Shown: positions 43,264 to 51,513 of the stretch, in pieces | Layout: each line of letters opens with the position of its first letter | Position numbering within the stretch: the stretch's first letter is position 1 | Source of the DNA: Nitrospirillum pindoramense | GTDB taxonomy: Bacteria; Pseudomonadota; Alphaproteobacteria; Azospirillales; Azospirillaceae | Assembly: GCF_007827955.1 (NCBI RefSeq) | Contig: NZ_VITR01000007.1 | Span: 62,001-126,000, forward strand | Length of the DNA stretch: 64,000 nt | Direction: 5' to 3' | Notes under the pieces: generated by a model | The model's input: the letters and a program-made list of their open reading frames with translations, nothing else | Databases searched by the model: none | What the model was told of the DNA's origin: nothing | Position numbers and translations under genes: made by a program

Positions 43264-44031
43264 TCACGCCCGCGTGGCCACGATGAACAGCCGGCGGAAG
43301 GGGAACAGGGTGCGGCCATCCGGACGGCGGGGATAGGCGGAGGCCAGCGCCGCGCGGTACCGCTCCGTGAAATCGGCCAGTTCAGCCCCCGTCAGCGTTT
43401 CCAGGACCGGCAGCATGGCCGTGGCCCGGGTCCATTCCAGCACCGGGTCGGGGCCGTCCAGCACGTGCAGGTATTCCGTCTCCCATACATTCACGTGGGC
43501 GGCGGCGGGGGACAGCCAGTCATAATACTGGGCGGGATCGTGCACCGGCGCCTCCCTCAGCCGGCCCTCCAATACCGCCGCCCACGGCCCTTCCGCCGCC
43601 ACCCGCCGCAGCAAGGTGTGGGAAGGGGAGGCGAAGTTGCGCGGCATCTGCACCGCCATCACGCCCCCCGGCGCCACCGCGTCGAACAGCCGGGGGAACA
43701 GCGCCGCGTGCCCCTCCACCCATTGCAGGGCGGCGTTGGAGAACAGCAGGTCGACCGGCGCCTTGGGGCGCCAATGGCGGATATCGCCCAGTTCCCAGGC
43801 GACGCGGGCGTCCAGCAGGGCGGCGCGGCCCAGCATGGCGGGGGAGCTGTCGATGCCCGCCACCTCCGCCCCGGACCAGCGGCTGGCCAGGGCCATGGTC
43901 AGCTTGCCGGGCCCACAGCCCAGATCGACCACGGTGGCGGGCTTGCACGGCGGCAGTGCCGCGATCAGGTCATGCCCGGGCCGGGCACGGGCCGCCTCGA
44001 ACAGACCATACTGCGCTGGATCCCAAGCCAT
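43264..44031 (-). CDS. tam: Trans-aconitate 2-methyltransferase
   Basis: A 255-residue AdoMet-dependent class I methyltransferase with the Tam start AWDPAQYGLFEAARARPGHDL, motif I VVDLGCGPGKLT, the acidic post-I VAGIDSSPAML, IRHWRPKAPVDLLFSNAALQWV and APGGVMAVQMPRNF. Further family markers are YYDWLSPAAAHVNVWETEYLHVL and LPVLETLTGAELADF. Methylation of trans-aconitate removes an aconitase inhibitor formed from cis-aconitate. Confidence 0.9.
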   Translation of the reverse strand: MAWDPAQYGLFEAARARPGHDLIAALPPCKPATVVDLGCGPGKLTMALASRWSGAEVAGIDSSPAMLGRAALLDARVAWELGDIRHWRPKAPVDLLFSNAALQWVEGHAALFPRLFDAVAPGGVMAVQMPRNFASPSHTLLRRVAAEGPWAAVLEGRLREAPVHDPAQYYDWLSPAAAHVNVWETEYLHVLDGPDPVLEWTRATAMLPVLETLTGAELADFTERYRAALASAYPRRPDGRTLFPFRRLFIVATRA

Positions 44032-44111
44032 GGGCGGTCCCTCTTGTCAGTGATTCGGGCCCTAAACATAGGGACCTTATACATAGGGGGCGAATCGGCC
44101 GTGCGGCAGGC

Positions 44112-44825
44112 TCAAGCCCGATGACGGAAGGTGCGGATGAGCACCGGCGCCAGGGCCAGCAATGCCAACGCCACCAGGGGGCCGCCCACTTCCGGCCGCA
44201 GCAGCAGCCCCAGGCCCGGCCGCTCGCCCGCGGCCAGCAAGGCCGGCAGGCGGGCCCCCAGCAGGGCGTAAAGGAACTGGGGTGGATAGGCGCCCAGCGC
44301 CGTGCCGGCCGCGAAGACGGGCAGGGGCATGCGAATCGCCGCCGCCAGCACGTTGATGGCGGAGAAGGGCATGACGGGCAGCAGGCGCAGGACCAGGATG
44401 ACCGCCCAGGGTTGCCGCGCCATCGGCTTCAGCCAGCCCGGCAGCCTTGCTGCCAGCCCACCGGCGCCGGCGCGCCGCAACGCCAGGAAAACCACGGTTC
44501 CGCCCAAGGTGCTGCCCGCCACCGACAGCAGGGCGCCCAGCGGCGCGCCGAACGCGTATCCGGCCCCCAGGCTGACCACCGTGGCCGCCGGCAGGGAGAA
44601 GGCGGCCACGCCCAAGGCCACGCCGAACACGGCCGCCGCCGCCCAGGCGGGATGCTGGTCAACCAGATCGGAGAGGTCGCGCAGGCGGCTGGCCAGGGCG
44701 TCCACCGTCAACCAGTGGTGCCCACCGGCCGCCAACACCACAAGAAGCCCCCCCAGCAAAAGGCCAAGAGGCAGCAGACGCCGTATCCGAGAGACAGGCG
44801 TCCGTGATGGACGAACCGCGTCCAT
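44112..44825 (-). CDS. TVP38/TMEM64 family membrane protein
   Basis: A 237-residue SNARE-associated/DedA-like integral membrane protein. Motifs: FSLPAATVVSLGAGYAFGA, STLGGTVVFLALRR, LVLRLLPVMPFSAINVLAAA (the re-entrant Arg/Pro motif) and AAGTALGAYPPQFLYALLGA. Members move lipids across the membrane or act on membrane homeostasis. The ATG at 44825 is chosen; the frame continues upstream to 44894 and would overlap the rpmH promoter. Divergent from rpmH. Confidence 0.88.
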   Translation of the reverse strand: MDAVRPSRTPVSRIRRLLPLGLLLGGLLVVLAAGGHHWLTVDALASRLRDLSDLVDQHPAWAAAAVFGVALGVAAFSLPAATVVSLGAGYAFGAPLGALLSVAGSTLGGTVVFLALRRAGAGGLAARLPGWLKPMARQPWAVILVLRLLPVMPFSAINVLAAAIRMPLPVFAAGTALGAYPPQFLYALLGARLPALLAAGERPGLGLLLRPEVGGPLVALALLALAPVLIRTFRHRA

Positions 44826-44893
44826 GCTTTCATAATGGCGAGACGCCTTCTCTACAGGCAATGCGGCCATCCTTTCGACGAAGAACAGGCGCA

Positions 44894-44922
44894 TTGACTC
44901 TGCGCCGGGCCGCCACTATACA
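44894..44922 (+). promoter_or_regulatory. Sigma-70-type promoter of rpmH
   Basis: TTGACT (44894-44899), a 17-bp spacer and TATACA (44917-44922), 41 nt before the rpmH start codon. This is the best consensus promoter seen in the window and fits a strong ribosomal protein gene. Confidence 0.8.
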
Positions 44923-44963
44923 ACGCCCTTCCATTTTCCAGTTTTTTATCCGGAGTATCCGTC

Positions 44964-45098
44964 GTGAAGCGTACGTTCCAGCCGAGCAAGCTCGTGCGTG
45001 CCCGCCGCCATGGCTTCCGCGCCCGCATGGCCACCCCCGGCGGTCGCAAGGTTCTGGCCCGCCGTCGCGCCCAGGGCCGCAAGCGTCTGTCGGCCTAA
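44964..45098 (+). CDS. rpmH: 50S ribosomal protein L34
   Basis: A 44-residue basic protein: [20 protein letters not shown], then [20 protein letters not shown] and LSA. It is fully typical of L34. It starts with GTG at 44964 with CCGGAG upstream. It leads the conserved rpmH-rnpA-yidD-yidC-yihA cluster; rnpA begins 8 nt after the stop. Confidence 0.98.
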   Translation: MKRTFQPSKLVRARRHGFRARMATPGGRKVLARRRAQGRKRLSA

Positions 45099-45106
45099 GG
45101 TCGAAG

Positions 45107-45568
45107 ATGGCGCCCCGGCGCGCAGCCGTGGTGGGGCGCCTCCTGAAACGGTCGGAGTTTCTGGCCGTTGCCGGGGCGCGCCGTAAATGGGCAACCCCCG
45201 GCCTGATTCTGCAAGCCCGTGCCCACGACGATCGCCAGCGGCCTGCCGCCGGCGACGTTTTGGTGCGCGTGGGCTTTACCGCCAGTAAAAAGGTCGGCAA
45301 CGCCGTCAAGCGCAATCGCGCCCGGCGACGCCTTCGCGCGGCCGTGCGCGAGGTGCTGGCCCTGCATGGCAAGCCCAACAATGATTTCGTGGTGATCGCG
45401 CGCGGTGAAACCGTGACGCGGCGCTATGCTGATTTGTTGGCTGACCTGACCCTGGCCTTGAAAAAGCTGGGCGCCTGGACAGAGGGCGCCCGGGCTATTG
45501 TCATGCCCGCGGCCCAGCCGGCGCCCGCCGGACCGTCCTCGGACACCGCCCCCGGCGCCGCGTCATGA
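45107..45568 (+). CDS. rnpA: Ribonuclease P protein component
   Basis: Protein subunit of RNase P, which matures tRNA 5' ends. The 153 residues include [18 protein letters not shown] at the start, [27 protein letters not shown] with the RNR signature split here by length, and [19 protein letters not shown] Pro/Ala-rich tail of about 25 residues follows the conserved domain. It is 8 nt after rpmH and overlaps yidD as ATGA. Confidence 0.95.
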   Translation: MAPRRAAVVGRLLKRSEFLAVAGARRKWATPGLILQARAHDDRQRPAAGDVLVRVGFTASKKVGNAVKRNRARRRLRAAVREVLALHGKPNNDFVVIARGETVTRRYADLLADLTLALKKLGAWTEGARAIVMPAAQPAPAGPSSDTAPGAAS

Positions 45569-45876
45569 GCCCGTTGGCCCGCCTTCTTCGCCTTCCCATC
45601 CATGCCTACCGGCTGCTGCTGGCCCCGCTGCTGGGGCCGCGCTGCCGGTTCGAACCCAGCTGTTCGGCCTATGCGCTGGAGGCGTTGGCCGTTCATGGGG
45701 GCCTCAAGGGGGCGTGGCTGGCCGTCCGCCGCATCGCCCGCTGCCACCCCTGGGGGGCCGGGGGCCTCGATCCGGTGCCGCCGGCGACGTCCGGCCCATC
45801 CGAATCGGCCCCATCGCGGCGTCATTCGCCTGACATTCATTGCTGCCATATGGACGGGGGCCGCGCGGCCCGTTAG
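45565..45876 (+). CDS. yidD: Membrane protein insertion efficiency factor YidD
   Basis: A 103-residue small membrane-associated protein that helps YidC/Sec insertion. Family motifs are [31 protein letters not shown] (in two parts) with the Cys pair, [26 protein letters not shown]. The C-terminal 30 residues ([21 protein letters not shown]) are extra and low in conservation. Translation is coupled to rnpA by ATGA; yidC begins 68 nt later. Confidence 0.93.
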   Translation: MSPLARLLRLPIHAYRLLLAPLLGPRCRFEPSCSAYALEALAVHGGLKGAWLAVRRIARCHPWGAGGLDPVPPATSGPSESAPSRRHSPDIHCCHMDGGRAAR

Positions 45877-45944
45877 GGTCCTGCCGCCGTCTGTTTCCAA
45901 AGATTGCCGCCATCGCCGGCCGGGGTCGTGTGGGAAGTGATTAC

Positions 45945-47684
45945 ATGAGCGATCAGAAGAACCTGTTCATTGCCTTGGGCCTGTCGGCCGCCATTTTGGT
46001 GGGCTTCCACTATTTCTACGAGGCGCCGCGCCAGCGCGCCCTGCAGGAGGCGCGGGCCAAGCAGGAAGCGGCCCAGGCCCTGGCGGCACCCAATACCACC
46101 CCAGGGGCCGCGCCGGGTGCTGCCCCCACCGGGGCCCCGGGCGCCGTGGCCTCGGGCGGTGTGGCCGACGCCCTGCGTGACCGCGCCACCGTGCTGAGCG
46201 AAGGCCAGCGCGTCACCATCCGCACTCCGCGCCTGGTCGGCAGCCTGAACCTGCGCGGCGGCCGCTTCGACGACCTCAGCCTGCAGGACTACCGCGAGAC
46301 GGTGGACAAGAGCAGCCCGGCCGTCACCCTGCTGTCGCCCAGCGGCGCCCCCGGCGCCTATTTCGCGGAATACGGCTGGACCGCCAACGGCGCCACCGTC
46401 CCCGGCCCCACCACCGACTGGCAGGCCGACGGGACGGAACTGACGCCGGATCACCCGGTCACCCTGCGCTGGGACAACGGCCAGGGACTGACGTTCGAGC
46501 GCAAGGTGGCGGTCGACGCCAACTTCATGTTCACGGTCACCCAAAAGGTGACGAACAACGGCGCCGCCGCCGTCACCCTTTACCCCTACGCCCGCATCGC
46601 GCGGGCCAGCCACCCGACGCTGGTCGGTTCCTACATGCTGCATGAGGGCCCCATCGGCCTGATGGACGGCACGCTGAAGGAGATCAGCTACAAGGATGTG
46701 AGCGGCGAAACCTCCAAGTCCTTCGAGACCAAGGGCGGCTGGCTGGGCATCACCGACAAGTACTGGCTGGTCAGCCTGGTGCCGGACCAGGCCAAGAGCC
46801 TGACGGCCCACGTCACCCACCAGGAGAAGGGTGACCTGTACCAGACCGACTATGCCGAGCCGTCGGTGACGCTGGAGGCCGGGCAGAGCACCGAGGATAC
46901 CGAGCGCCTGTTCGCCGGCGCCAAGGAGATGAGGCTGCTGGACAGCTACCAGGATGAGCAGCACATCCCGCTGTTCAACCGGGCCATCGACTTCGGCCAC
47001 CTGTGGTTCCTGACCATGCCGTTCTCGGTGGCGCTGGACTTCTTCGGCCGCCTGCTGGGCAACTTCGGCCTGGGCATCATGCTGTTCACCATCTGCCTGC
47101 GCACGCTGATGTTCCCGCTGGCGCAGAAGCAGTTCCGCAGCGCCGCCAAGATGAAGAAGCTGCAGCCGCAGGTGGAGGCCATCCGCAAGCGCGCCGGCGA
47201 CGACAAGCAGAAGGCGTCCATCGAGATGATGGCGCTGTACAAGAAGGAAGGCGCCAACCCCATGACGGGCTGCCTGCCCGTCCTGGTCCAGATGCCGATC
47301 TTCTGGTCGCTGTACAAGGTGCTGTCGGTCACCATCGAAATGCGGCACGCGCCCTTCTTCGGTTGGATTCATGACCTGTCGGCGCCCGATCCGACCAGCC
47401 TGTTCAACCTGTTCGGCCTGCTGCCCTTCACCCCGCCCGCCTTCCTGCACCTGGGCGTCTGGCCCATCCTGCTGGGCTGCACCATGTTCCTGCTGCAGAA
47501 GATGACGCCCACCCCGGGCATGGACCCGACGCAGCAGAAGGTGATGATGACCATGCCTCTGGTCTTCACCTGGATGATGGGCTCCCTGCCCGCCGGCCTG
47601 GTGATCTACTATGTGTGGTCCAACCTGTTCAGCGTGACGCAGCAGTACGTGCTGATGCGCCGCATGGGTGTGAAGCCAACTTAA
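45945..47684 (+). CDS. yidC: Membrane protein insertase YidC
   Basis: A 579-residue inner-membrane insertase. Residues 5-24 form the N-terminal membrane helix (LFIALGLSAAILVGFHYFY), then an Ala/Pro-rich stretch, the periplasmic beta domain (about 90-350: ITDKYWLVSLVPDQAKSL) and the conserved five-helix core beginning FLTMPFSVALDFFGRLLGNF. Core motifs include LMFPLAQKQFRSAAKMKKLQP, NPMTGCLPVLVQMPIFWSLY and LPAGLVIYYVWSNLFSV. The basic C-terminal tail is short. Start at 45945 after an AAGTGA region. Confidence 0.96.
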   Translation: MSDQKNLFIALGLSAAILVGFHYFYEAPRQRALQEARAKQEAAQALAAPNTTPGAAPGAAPTGAPGAVASGGVADALRDRATVLSEGQRVTIRTPRLVGSLNLRGGRFDDLSLQDYRETVDKSSPAVTLLSPSGAPGAYFAEYGWTANGATVPGPTTDWQADGTELTPDHPVTLRWDNGQGLTFERKVAVDANFMFTVTQKVTNNGAAAVTLYPYARIARASHPTLVGSYMLHEGPIGLMDGTLKEISYKDVSGETSKSFETKGGWLGITDKYWLVSLVPDQAKSLTAHVTHQEKGDLYQTDYAEPSVTLEAGQSTEDTERLFAGAKEMRLLDSYQDEQHIPLFNRAIDFGHLWFLTMPFSVALDFFGRLLGNFGLGIMLFTICLRTLMFPLAQKQFRSAAKMKKLQPQVEAIRKRAGDDKQKASIEMMALYKKEGANPMTGCLPVLVQMPIFWSLYKVLSVTIEMRHAPFFGWIHDLSAPDPTSLFNLFGLLPFTPPAFLHLGVWPILLGCTMFLLQKMTPTPGMDPTQQKVMMTMPLVFTWMMGSLPAGLVIYYVWSNLFSVTQQYVLMRRMGVKPT

Positions 47685-47690
47685 GGAGTG

Positions 47691-47798
47691 CCCTCAAGCG
47701 CCGGGGGCCGGCCTCCGCCGGCTTGGCTTCCTCAGCGAAGCCCCCCATTACACTAACTGGGGGTGCTCGCTCCGGCGGACGCACTCGCGTCCTACAAC
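47691..47798 (+). repeat. Intergenic structured repeat, copy G
   Basis: Begins 6 nt after the yidC stop, in yidC sense, so it is inside the yidC-yihA transcript. Stem III is GCCGGC-CTCC-GCCGGC, linker CTTGGCTTCCTC and stem I GGACGC-ACTC-GCGTCC, then CCTACAACGGCATG. The stem II part is replaced by another hairpin with CCCCCCATTACACTAACTGG. A second hairpin GGGGGCATGG / CCATGCCCCC is at 47851-47879 before yihA. Confidence 0.82.
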
Positions 47799-47912
47799 GG
47801 CATGCGGCGTGGCCGCGCACCGTTGGTGCAAGAGGTGTTTTCATACCGCCGGGGGCATGGGACAAAGTTCCATGCCCCCGCGCCATTTCAAGCAAGTGAG
47901 AGAGTCCGGCCC

Positions 47913-48578
47913 ATGGCCATCCAGCTGCCCCCCCTGCCCGCCCTGACCCCCATCTCGCCCGAGGCGCTGGAGCAGGGGCGCCTGCTGTTCGCCAAGGAGT
48001 GCGAGTTCAAGTGGGGCGCCTCGGCCAAGGACAACCTGCCGCCGCAGGGCCTGCCGGAGGTGGCCTTCGCCGGCCGGTCCAACGTGGGCAAGTCCAGCCT
48101 GGTGAACGCCCTGACCGGCCGCAAGACCCTGGCCCGCACCTCACACACCCCAGGCCGGACGCAGCAGCTGAACTTCTTCGACCTGGGTGACCGGCTGTCG
48201 CTGGTGGACATGCCAGGCTACGGCTACGCCAAGGAGAGCAAGGACAAGGTGGAGGCGTGGAACGAGTTCGTGCGCGCCTACCTCAAGGGCCGGGTGACCC
48301 TGCGCCGCTGCTGCCTGCTGATCGACAGCCGCCATGGCTTCAAGCCCATCGACATGGAGGTCATGGGCATGCTGGACAACGCCGCCGTGGTCTATCAGGT
48401 GGTGCTGACCAAGACCGACAAGCTGACACGCCAGGCCCTGAACCACGTGCACGCCGCCACCCAGGCCGCGATCAAGAAGCACCCCGCCGCCCATCCCGAG
48501 GTGCTGTTCACCAGCAGCGAGACCGGCCAGGGCGTGCCGGAACTGCGGGCCAGCCTGGCGGCTTTAGCGAATCCGTAA
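47913..48578 (+). CDS. yihA: Ribosome biogenesis GTP-binding protein EngB/YsxC
   Basis: A 221-residue TRAFAC-class GTPase needed for 50S assembly. G1 is FAGRSNVGKSSLVNAL, G2 region TSHTPGRTQQLNFF, G3 LVDMPGYGYAKES, G4 LTKTDKL and G5 VLFTSSETGQGV. The ATG at 47913 gives the family start MAIQLPPLP; the frame upstream runs through repeat copy G and a hairpin and is not coding. Confidence 0.95.
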   Translation: MAIQLPPLPALTPISPEALEQGRLLFAKECEFKWGASAKDNLPPQGLPEVAFAGRSNVGKSSLVNALTGRKTLARTSHTPGRTQQLNFFDLGDRLSLVDMPGYGYAKESKDKVEAWNEFVRAYLKGRVTLRRCCLLIDSRHGFKPIDMEVMGMLDNAAVVYQVVLTKTDKLTRQALNHVHAATQAAIKKHPAAHPEVLFTSSETGQGVPELRASLAALANP

Positions 48579-48708
48579 CAGGCGTCGGGGCGTCCGCCCC
48601 GCTATGCTCGGGACCATCGCCGCACCGGCCGACAGGGGGATTGCCCCGGGGCCGGGTCGGGTATAGATACGAACCGCCCTTCCATCCCGTGACACGGATC
48701 CCGAGCCG

Positions 48709-49635
48709 ATGACCGCTGCCACCGCCGCTTCCTCCTCCCTGGCCGCCTCGCGTGAGGATTGGTTGGGCAAGGCCACCACCCTGTCGGAAGCGCTGCCCTA
48801 CATGCGCCGCTATGCCGGCCAGACCTTCGTCGTGAAGTATGGCGGCCACGCCATGGGCGACGAGCGCCTGGGCGAGATGTTCGCCCGCGACATCGTGTTG
48901 CTGAAGCAGGTGGGCATCAACCCCATCGTCGTGCACGGCGGCGGGCCGCAGATCGGCCAGATGCTGGACCGGCTGAAGATCAAGTCCGAGTTCATCGACG
49001 GTCTGCGCGTCACCGACAAGGAGACGGTCGAGATCGTTGAGATGGTGCTGTCCGGCTCCATCAACAAGCAGCTGGTGCAGCTGATCAATGACCAGGGCGG
49101 CCAGGCCATCGGCATGTCCGGCAAGGACGGCAACCTGATCGAGGCCCGCAAGGTCATGCGCACCAAGCGCGACCCCGACAGCAACATCGAGCGGGTGCTG
49201 GACCTGGGCTTCGTGGGAGACCCCTTCAACGTCAACCCGGGCATGATCCGCCGCATCCAGGACGCCGGCCTGATCCCTGTGATCGCCCCCATCGGCTTCG
49301 GCCCGCATGGCGAGACGTTCAACATCAACGCCGACACCGCCGCCGGCGCCGTGGCCGCCGCCGTGAACGCCAAGCGCCTGCTGCTGTTGACCGACGTGGC
49401 CGGCGTGCTGACCAAGGACAAGACCCTGATCCCCGAGCTGTCGGTGGACCAAGCCAAGGCCCTGATCGCCGACGGCACCGCCAGCGGCGGCATGATCCCC
49501 AAGATCGAGACCTGCATCCAGGCGGTGGAAAAGGGCGTCGACGCCTCCGTCATCCTGGACGGCCGCGTGCCCCACGCCATCCTCATGGAAATCTTCACCG
49601 AGGGCGGCGCCGGCACCCTGATCGGGCACAAGTAA
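48709..49635 (+). CDS. argB: Acetylglutamate kinase
   Basis: Phosphorylates N-acetylglutamate in arginine synthesis. The 308 residues show [81 protein letters not shown] and [10 protein letters not shown]. The N-terminal extension of about 25 residues is typical of arginine-regulated alphaproteobacterial forms. 130 bp separate it from yihA. Repeat copy H follows directly. Confidence 0.96.
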   Translation: MTAATAASSSLAASREDWLGKATTLSEALPYMRRYAGQTFVVKYGGHAMGDERLGEMFARDIVLLKQVGINPIVVHGGGPQIGQMLDRLKIKSEFIDGLRVTDKETVEIVEMVLSGSINKQLVQLINDQGGQAIGMSGKDGNLIEARKVMRTKRDPDSNIERVLDLGFVGDPFNVNPGMIRRIQDAGLIPVIAPIGFGPHGETFNINADTAAGAVAAAVNAKRLLLLTDVAGVLTKDKTLIPELSVDQAKALIADGTASGGMIPKIETCIQAVEKGVDASVILDGRVPHAILMEIFTEGGAGTLIGHK

Positions 49636-49640
49636 GTTTC

Positions 49641-49770
49641 TTGTTCCCTCAATCGCCGGGCGCCGCCATCCGGCGGCTTGGCTTCCTCACGTTTCGGTCC
49701 GCTGGCGCTCCCCAAAACGCTCCGGCGGACGCAGTCGCGTCCTACAGCGGCATGAACAGTTCATGCCGCT
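49641..49770 (+). repeat. Intergenic structured repeat, copy H, with adjoining palindrome
   Basis: Starts 5 nt after the argB stop in argB sense. Stem III is GCCGCC-ATCC-GGCGGC, linker CTTGGCTTCCTC, stem II CGTTTCGG...AAAACG around TCCGCTGGCGCTCCCC, stem I GGACGC-AGTC-GCGTCC. It runs into CCTACAGCGGCATG, also present after copy G, here forming a perfect 12-bp-arm palindrome AGCGGCATGAAC-A-GTTCATGCCGCT at 49746-49770. Confidence 0.88.
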
Positions 49771-49801
49771 GACATAGACGCCAAAGCCGTTCCTGAAATG
49801 C

Positions 49802-49841
49802 GAAACGCCGGGTGGATCGCTCCGCCCGGCGCTTTCGTTTT
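49802..49841 (+). terminator. Probable terminator of argB
   Basis: Stem GAAACGCCGGGTGGA / TCCGCCCGGCGCTTTC (one bulge, one G-T pair) followed by GTTTT on the + strand. It lies between convergent argB and the gene at 49841. Confidence 0.75.
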
Positions 49842-50296
49842 CAGCGCGCCATCACTTCTTCGAGATTCATATCGTCGGTGTCTGCATGAAGCTCAAAACC
49901 CTGCAGCATCGCGCGCACCTGCGGACTGTCGCAGGACTGCTCATCAACCCTCTGGTCAGCCTCCTGCTTCACTAAGCTCAGGCCGGTACTCAGAACATCC
50001 TCGACTTGTTGCGATGTCTGATCCGGATGCCATTCCCTCATCTGCCGCCTGGCGGCCTCAATCAGGGGGCGGAATTTGTCCTCGAACTTGATCAGGCGGG
50101 TATCGGTTGAAGGCAGGCAGCGGACGGCAACGGCCCTCAGGCCTGTGAGCTGCGCTAGATTTCGCAACATCCTGTTTTCGGCCACCCGGCTAGCCTCAGA
50201 TCGCTGAGCCATGGCCGAAGACGCGGCGAATCCCAGACAGAGGGCCACCGTCAGGCCACACCACCTCACTCCACCCCGAAGAACTCCAACTGCCAT
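49841..50296 (-). CDS. Secreted hypothetical protein
   Basis: A 151-residue protein of unknown family with a signal peptide (WCGLTVALCLGFAASSAMA, cleavage near residue 30). The mature part is helical and charged: ENRMLRNLAQLTGLRAVAVR, KFRPLIEAARRQMREWHPD, VEDVLSTGLSLVKQEAD. Two Cys (RCLPS and QSCDSP) may form a disulfide. Codon use is less GC-biased than in its neighbours, especially near the 3' end. Its start lies inside the last 31 nt of the DUF2336 gene on the same strand. Confidence 0.75.
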   Translation of the reverse strand: MAVGVLRGGVRWCGLTVALCLGFAASSAMAQRSEASRVAENRMLRNLAQLTGLRAVAVRCLPSTDTRLIKFEDKFRPLIEAARRQMREWHPDQTSQQVEDVLSTGLSLVKQEADQRVDEQSCDSPQVRAMLQGFELHADTDDMNLEEVMAR

Positions 50297-51513
50297 TTCA
50301 TCTCGTCGTCGGTCATGGGGTACTTGGTGCCCTCGCGCGCGTTCAGCACGTTGGACGGGGGGATTTGGGCCAGACGCATCTGCACCTGGCGGGCGGCGCG
50401 CATGGTCAGCTTGGCCTTCCAGCACAGGGCGGTGACCCCGCGTGGGCTCTGGCCGGCGATGATCTTTTCCACGATGGGCAGGGGCAAGCCGGACAAGAGC
50501 GCCAGGGCGGCCATGACGAAGCCCCGGTCGCCCTGGCCCAGCGCCATGGTCACCGTGTCCTCCGTCAGCTTCTTTTCCTTGTGCAGGCGGCGGGCGCGGT
50601 CGGCCGGGCGCTCCTTGGGCGTCTCCTCCTCATCCACCAGGCCATTGCCAATCCCGGTGCCGGCCTTGGCGGCGGGCAGGCGCTGGCGCACGGCCTGGGT
50701 GATGGCCTGGCGGGTTTCCGGCGGCAGGTCGCTGCGGCTTTCGAGCACCTTCACCAGGCTGTCGGTGACGAAACCGGCGATGCGGGCCGCCGCCGCCGCC
50801 GGCAGATGGGGCCGGCGCACCAGGGGGGCGTGCCAGGGCTCGTGCTTGGGCGCCAGGTCCAGGATGCGGTCCAGCGTCTCTTCCCGGATCTGGGCGCTGG
50901 CGTTGCCCAGCAGGCTGGCCACCGCCGCCTCGCGTTCCGTCTGCACGATGGCGTCGGACACGGCGACACTGACGTCGGCGCGTTCGGCGATGGCGCACAG
51001 CCGCTCATCCTCCGGCGCGCCGGCGATGATCTCCAGCAGGTCGTCGTCGGTCAGGATGGGGGAATGGCGCAGGACGGGGCCGGAAATGCTGGCGTCCAGG
51101 TCGCGGGCCAGTTGCTGGATGACCGTTGGCGGGGCGTTGGGCAGGTCCTTCAGCGCCGCGACCATGACGCCCCGCACCGCCGCCGCGCGATCCCGGGCCA
51201 GCGTTTCCAGGATCTGCAGGGTCATGCGCTCGATCTGCCCCACCCGGTCGGCGGACAGCGTGGGCACCAGGGCCGCGATCTTGGAGGCCAGGCCGCTGCG
51301 CACGCTCTCATCCACGTCGGTGGACAGCAGCATGTCCGCCTGGCGGGGCGTAGCGTTGTTCAGCGCGATCTCGCGCCGCACGTCGGCACTCTTGTCCGTC
51401 GCCAGCAGGTACAGGATTTCCGGCTGGGTCTCGGCGCGGGAGGCGACGAAACGCCGGTCGGCGGTGTCACCGGTGGCCAGCTTCTTGGCGGTATCGTAGT
51501 CCAGTCCGCCCAT
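50266..51513 (-). CDS. DUF2336 (HEAT-like) domain protein
   Basis: A 415-residue helical repeat protein of the alphaproteobacterial DUF2336 family: LDYDTAKKLATGDTADRRFVA, LATDKSADVRREIALNN, LSADRVGQIERMTLQILETLARD and SPILTDDDLLEIIAG. The C-terminal part has VMAALALLSGLPLPIVEKIIAGQS and ALCWKAKLTMRAARQVQ. The function is unknown. The ATG at 51513 overlaps the stop of the diguanylate cyclase gene as TGATG (a GTG at 51516 is the alternative), so the two are coupled and may share a signalling pathway. Confidence 0.88.
   Translation of the reverse strand: MGGLDYDTAKKLATGDTADRRFVASRAETQPEILYLLATDKSADVRREIALNNATPRQADMLLSTDVDESVRSGLASKIAALVPTLSADRVGQIERMTLQILETLARDRAAAVRGVMVAALKDLPNAPPTVIQQLARDLDASISGPVLRHSPILTDDDLLEIIAGAPEDERLCAIAERADVSVAVSDAIVQTEREAAVASLLGNASAQIREETLDRILDLAPKHEPWHAPLVRRPHLPAAAAARIAGFVTDSLVKVLESRSDLPPETRQAITQAVRQRLPAAKAGTGIGNGLVDEEETPKERPADRARRLHKEKKLTEDTVTMALGQGDRGFVMAALALLSGLPLPIVEKIIAGQSPRGVTALCWKAKLTMRAARQVQMRLAQIPPSNVLNAREGTKYPMTDDEMKWQLEFFGVE

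Noticed and set aside
45873-47450. 525-codon frame antisense to yidC
   Set aside because: Shadow of yidC, which has all insertase motifs in the plus frame.
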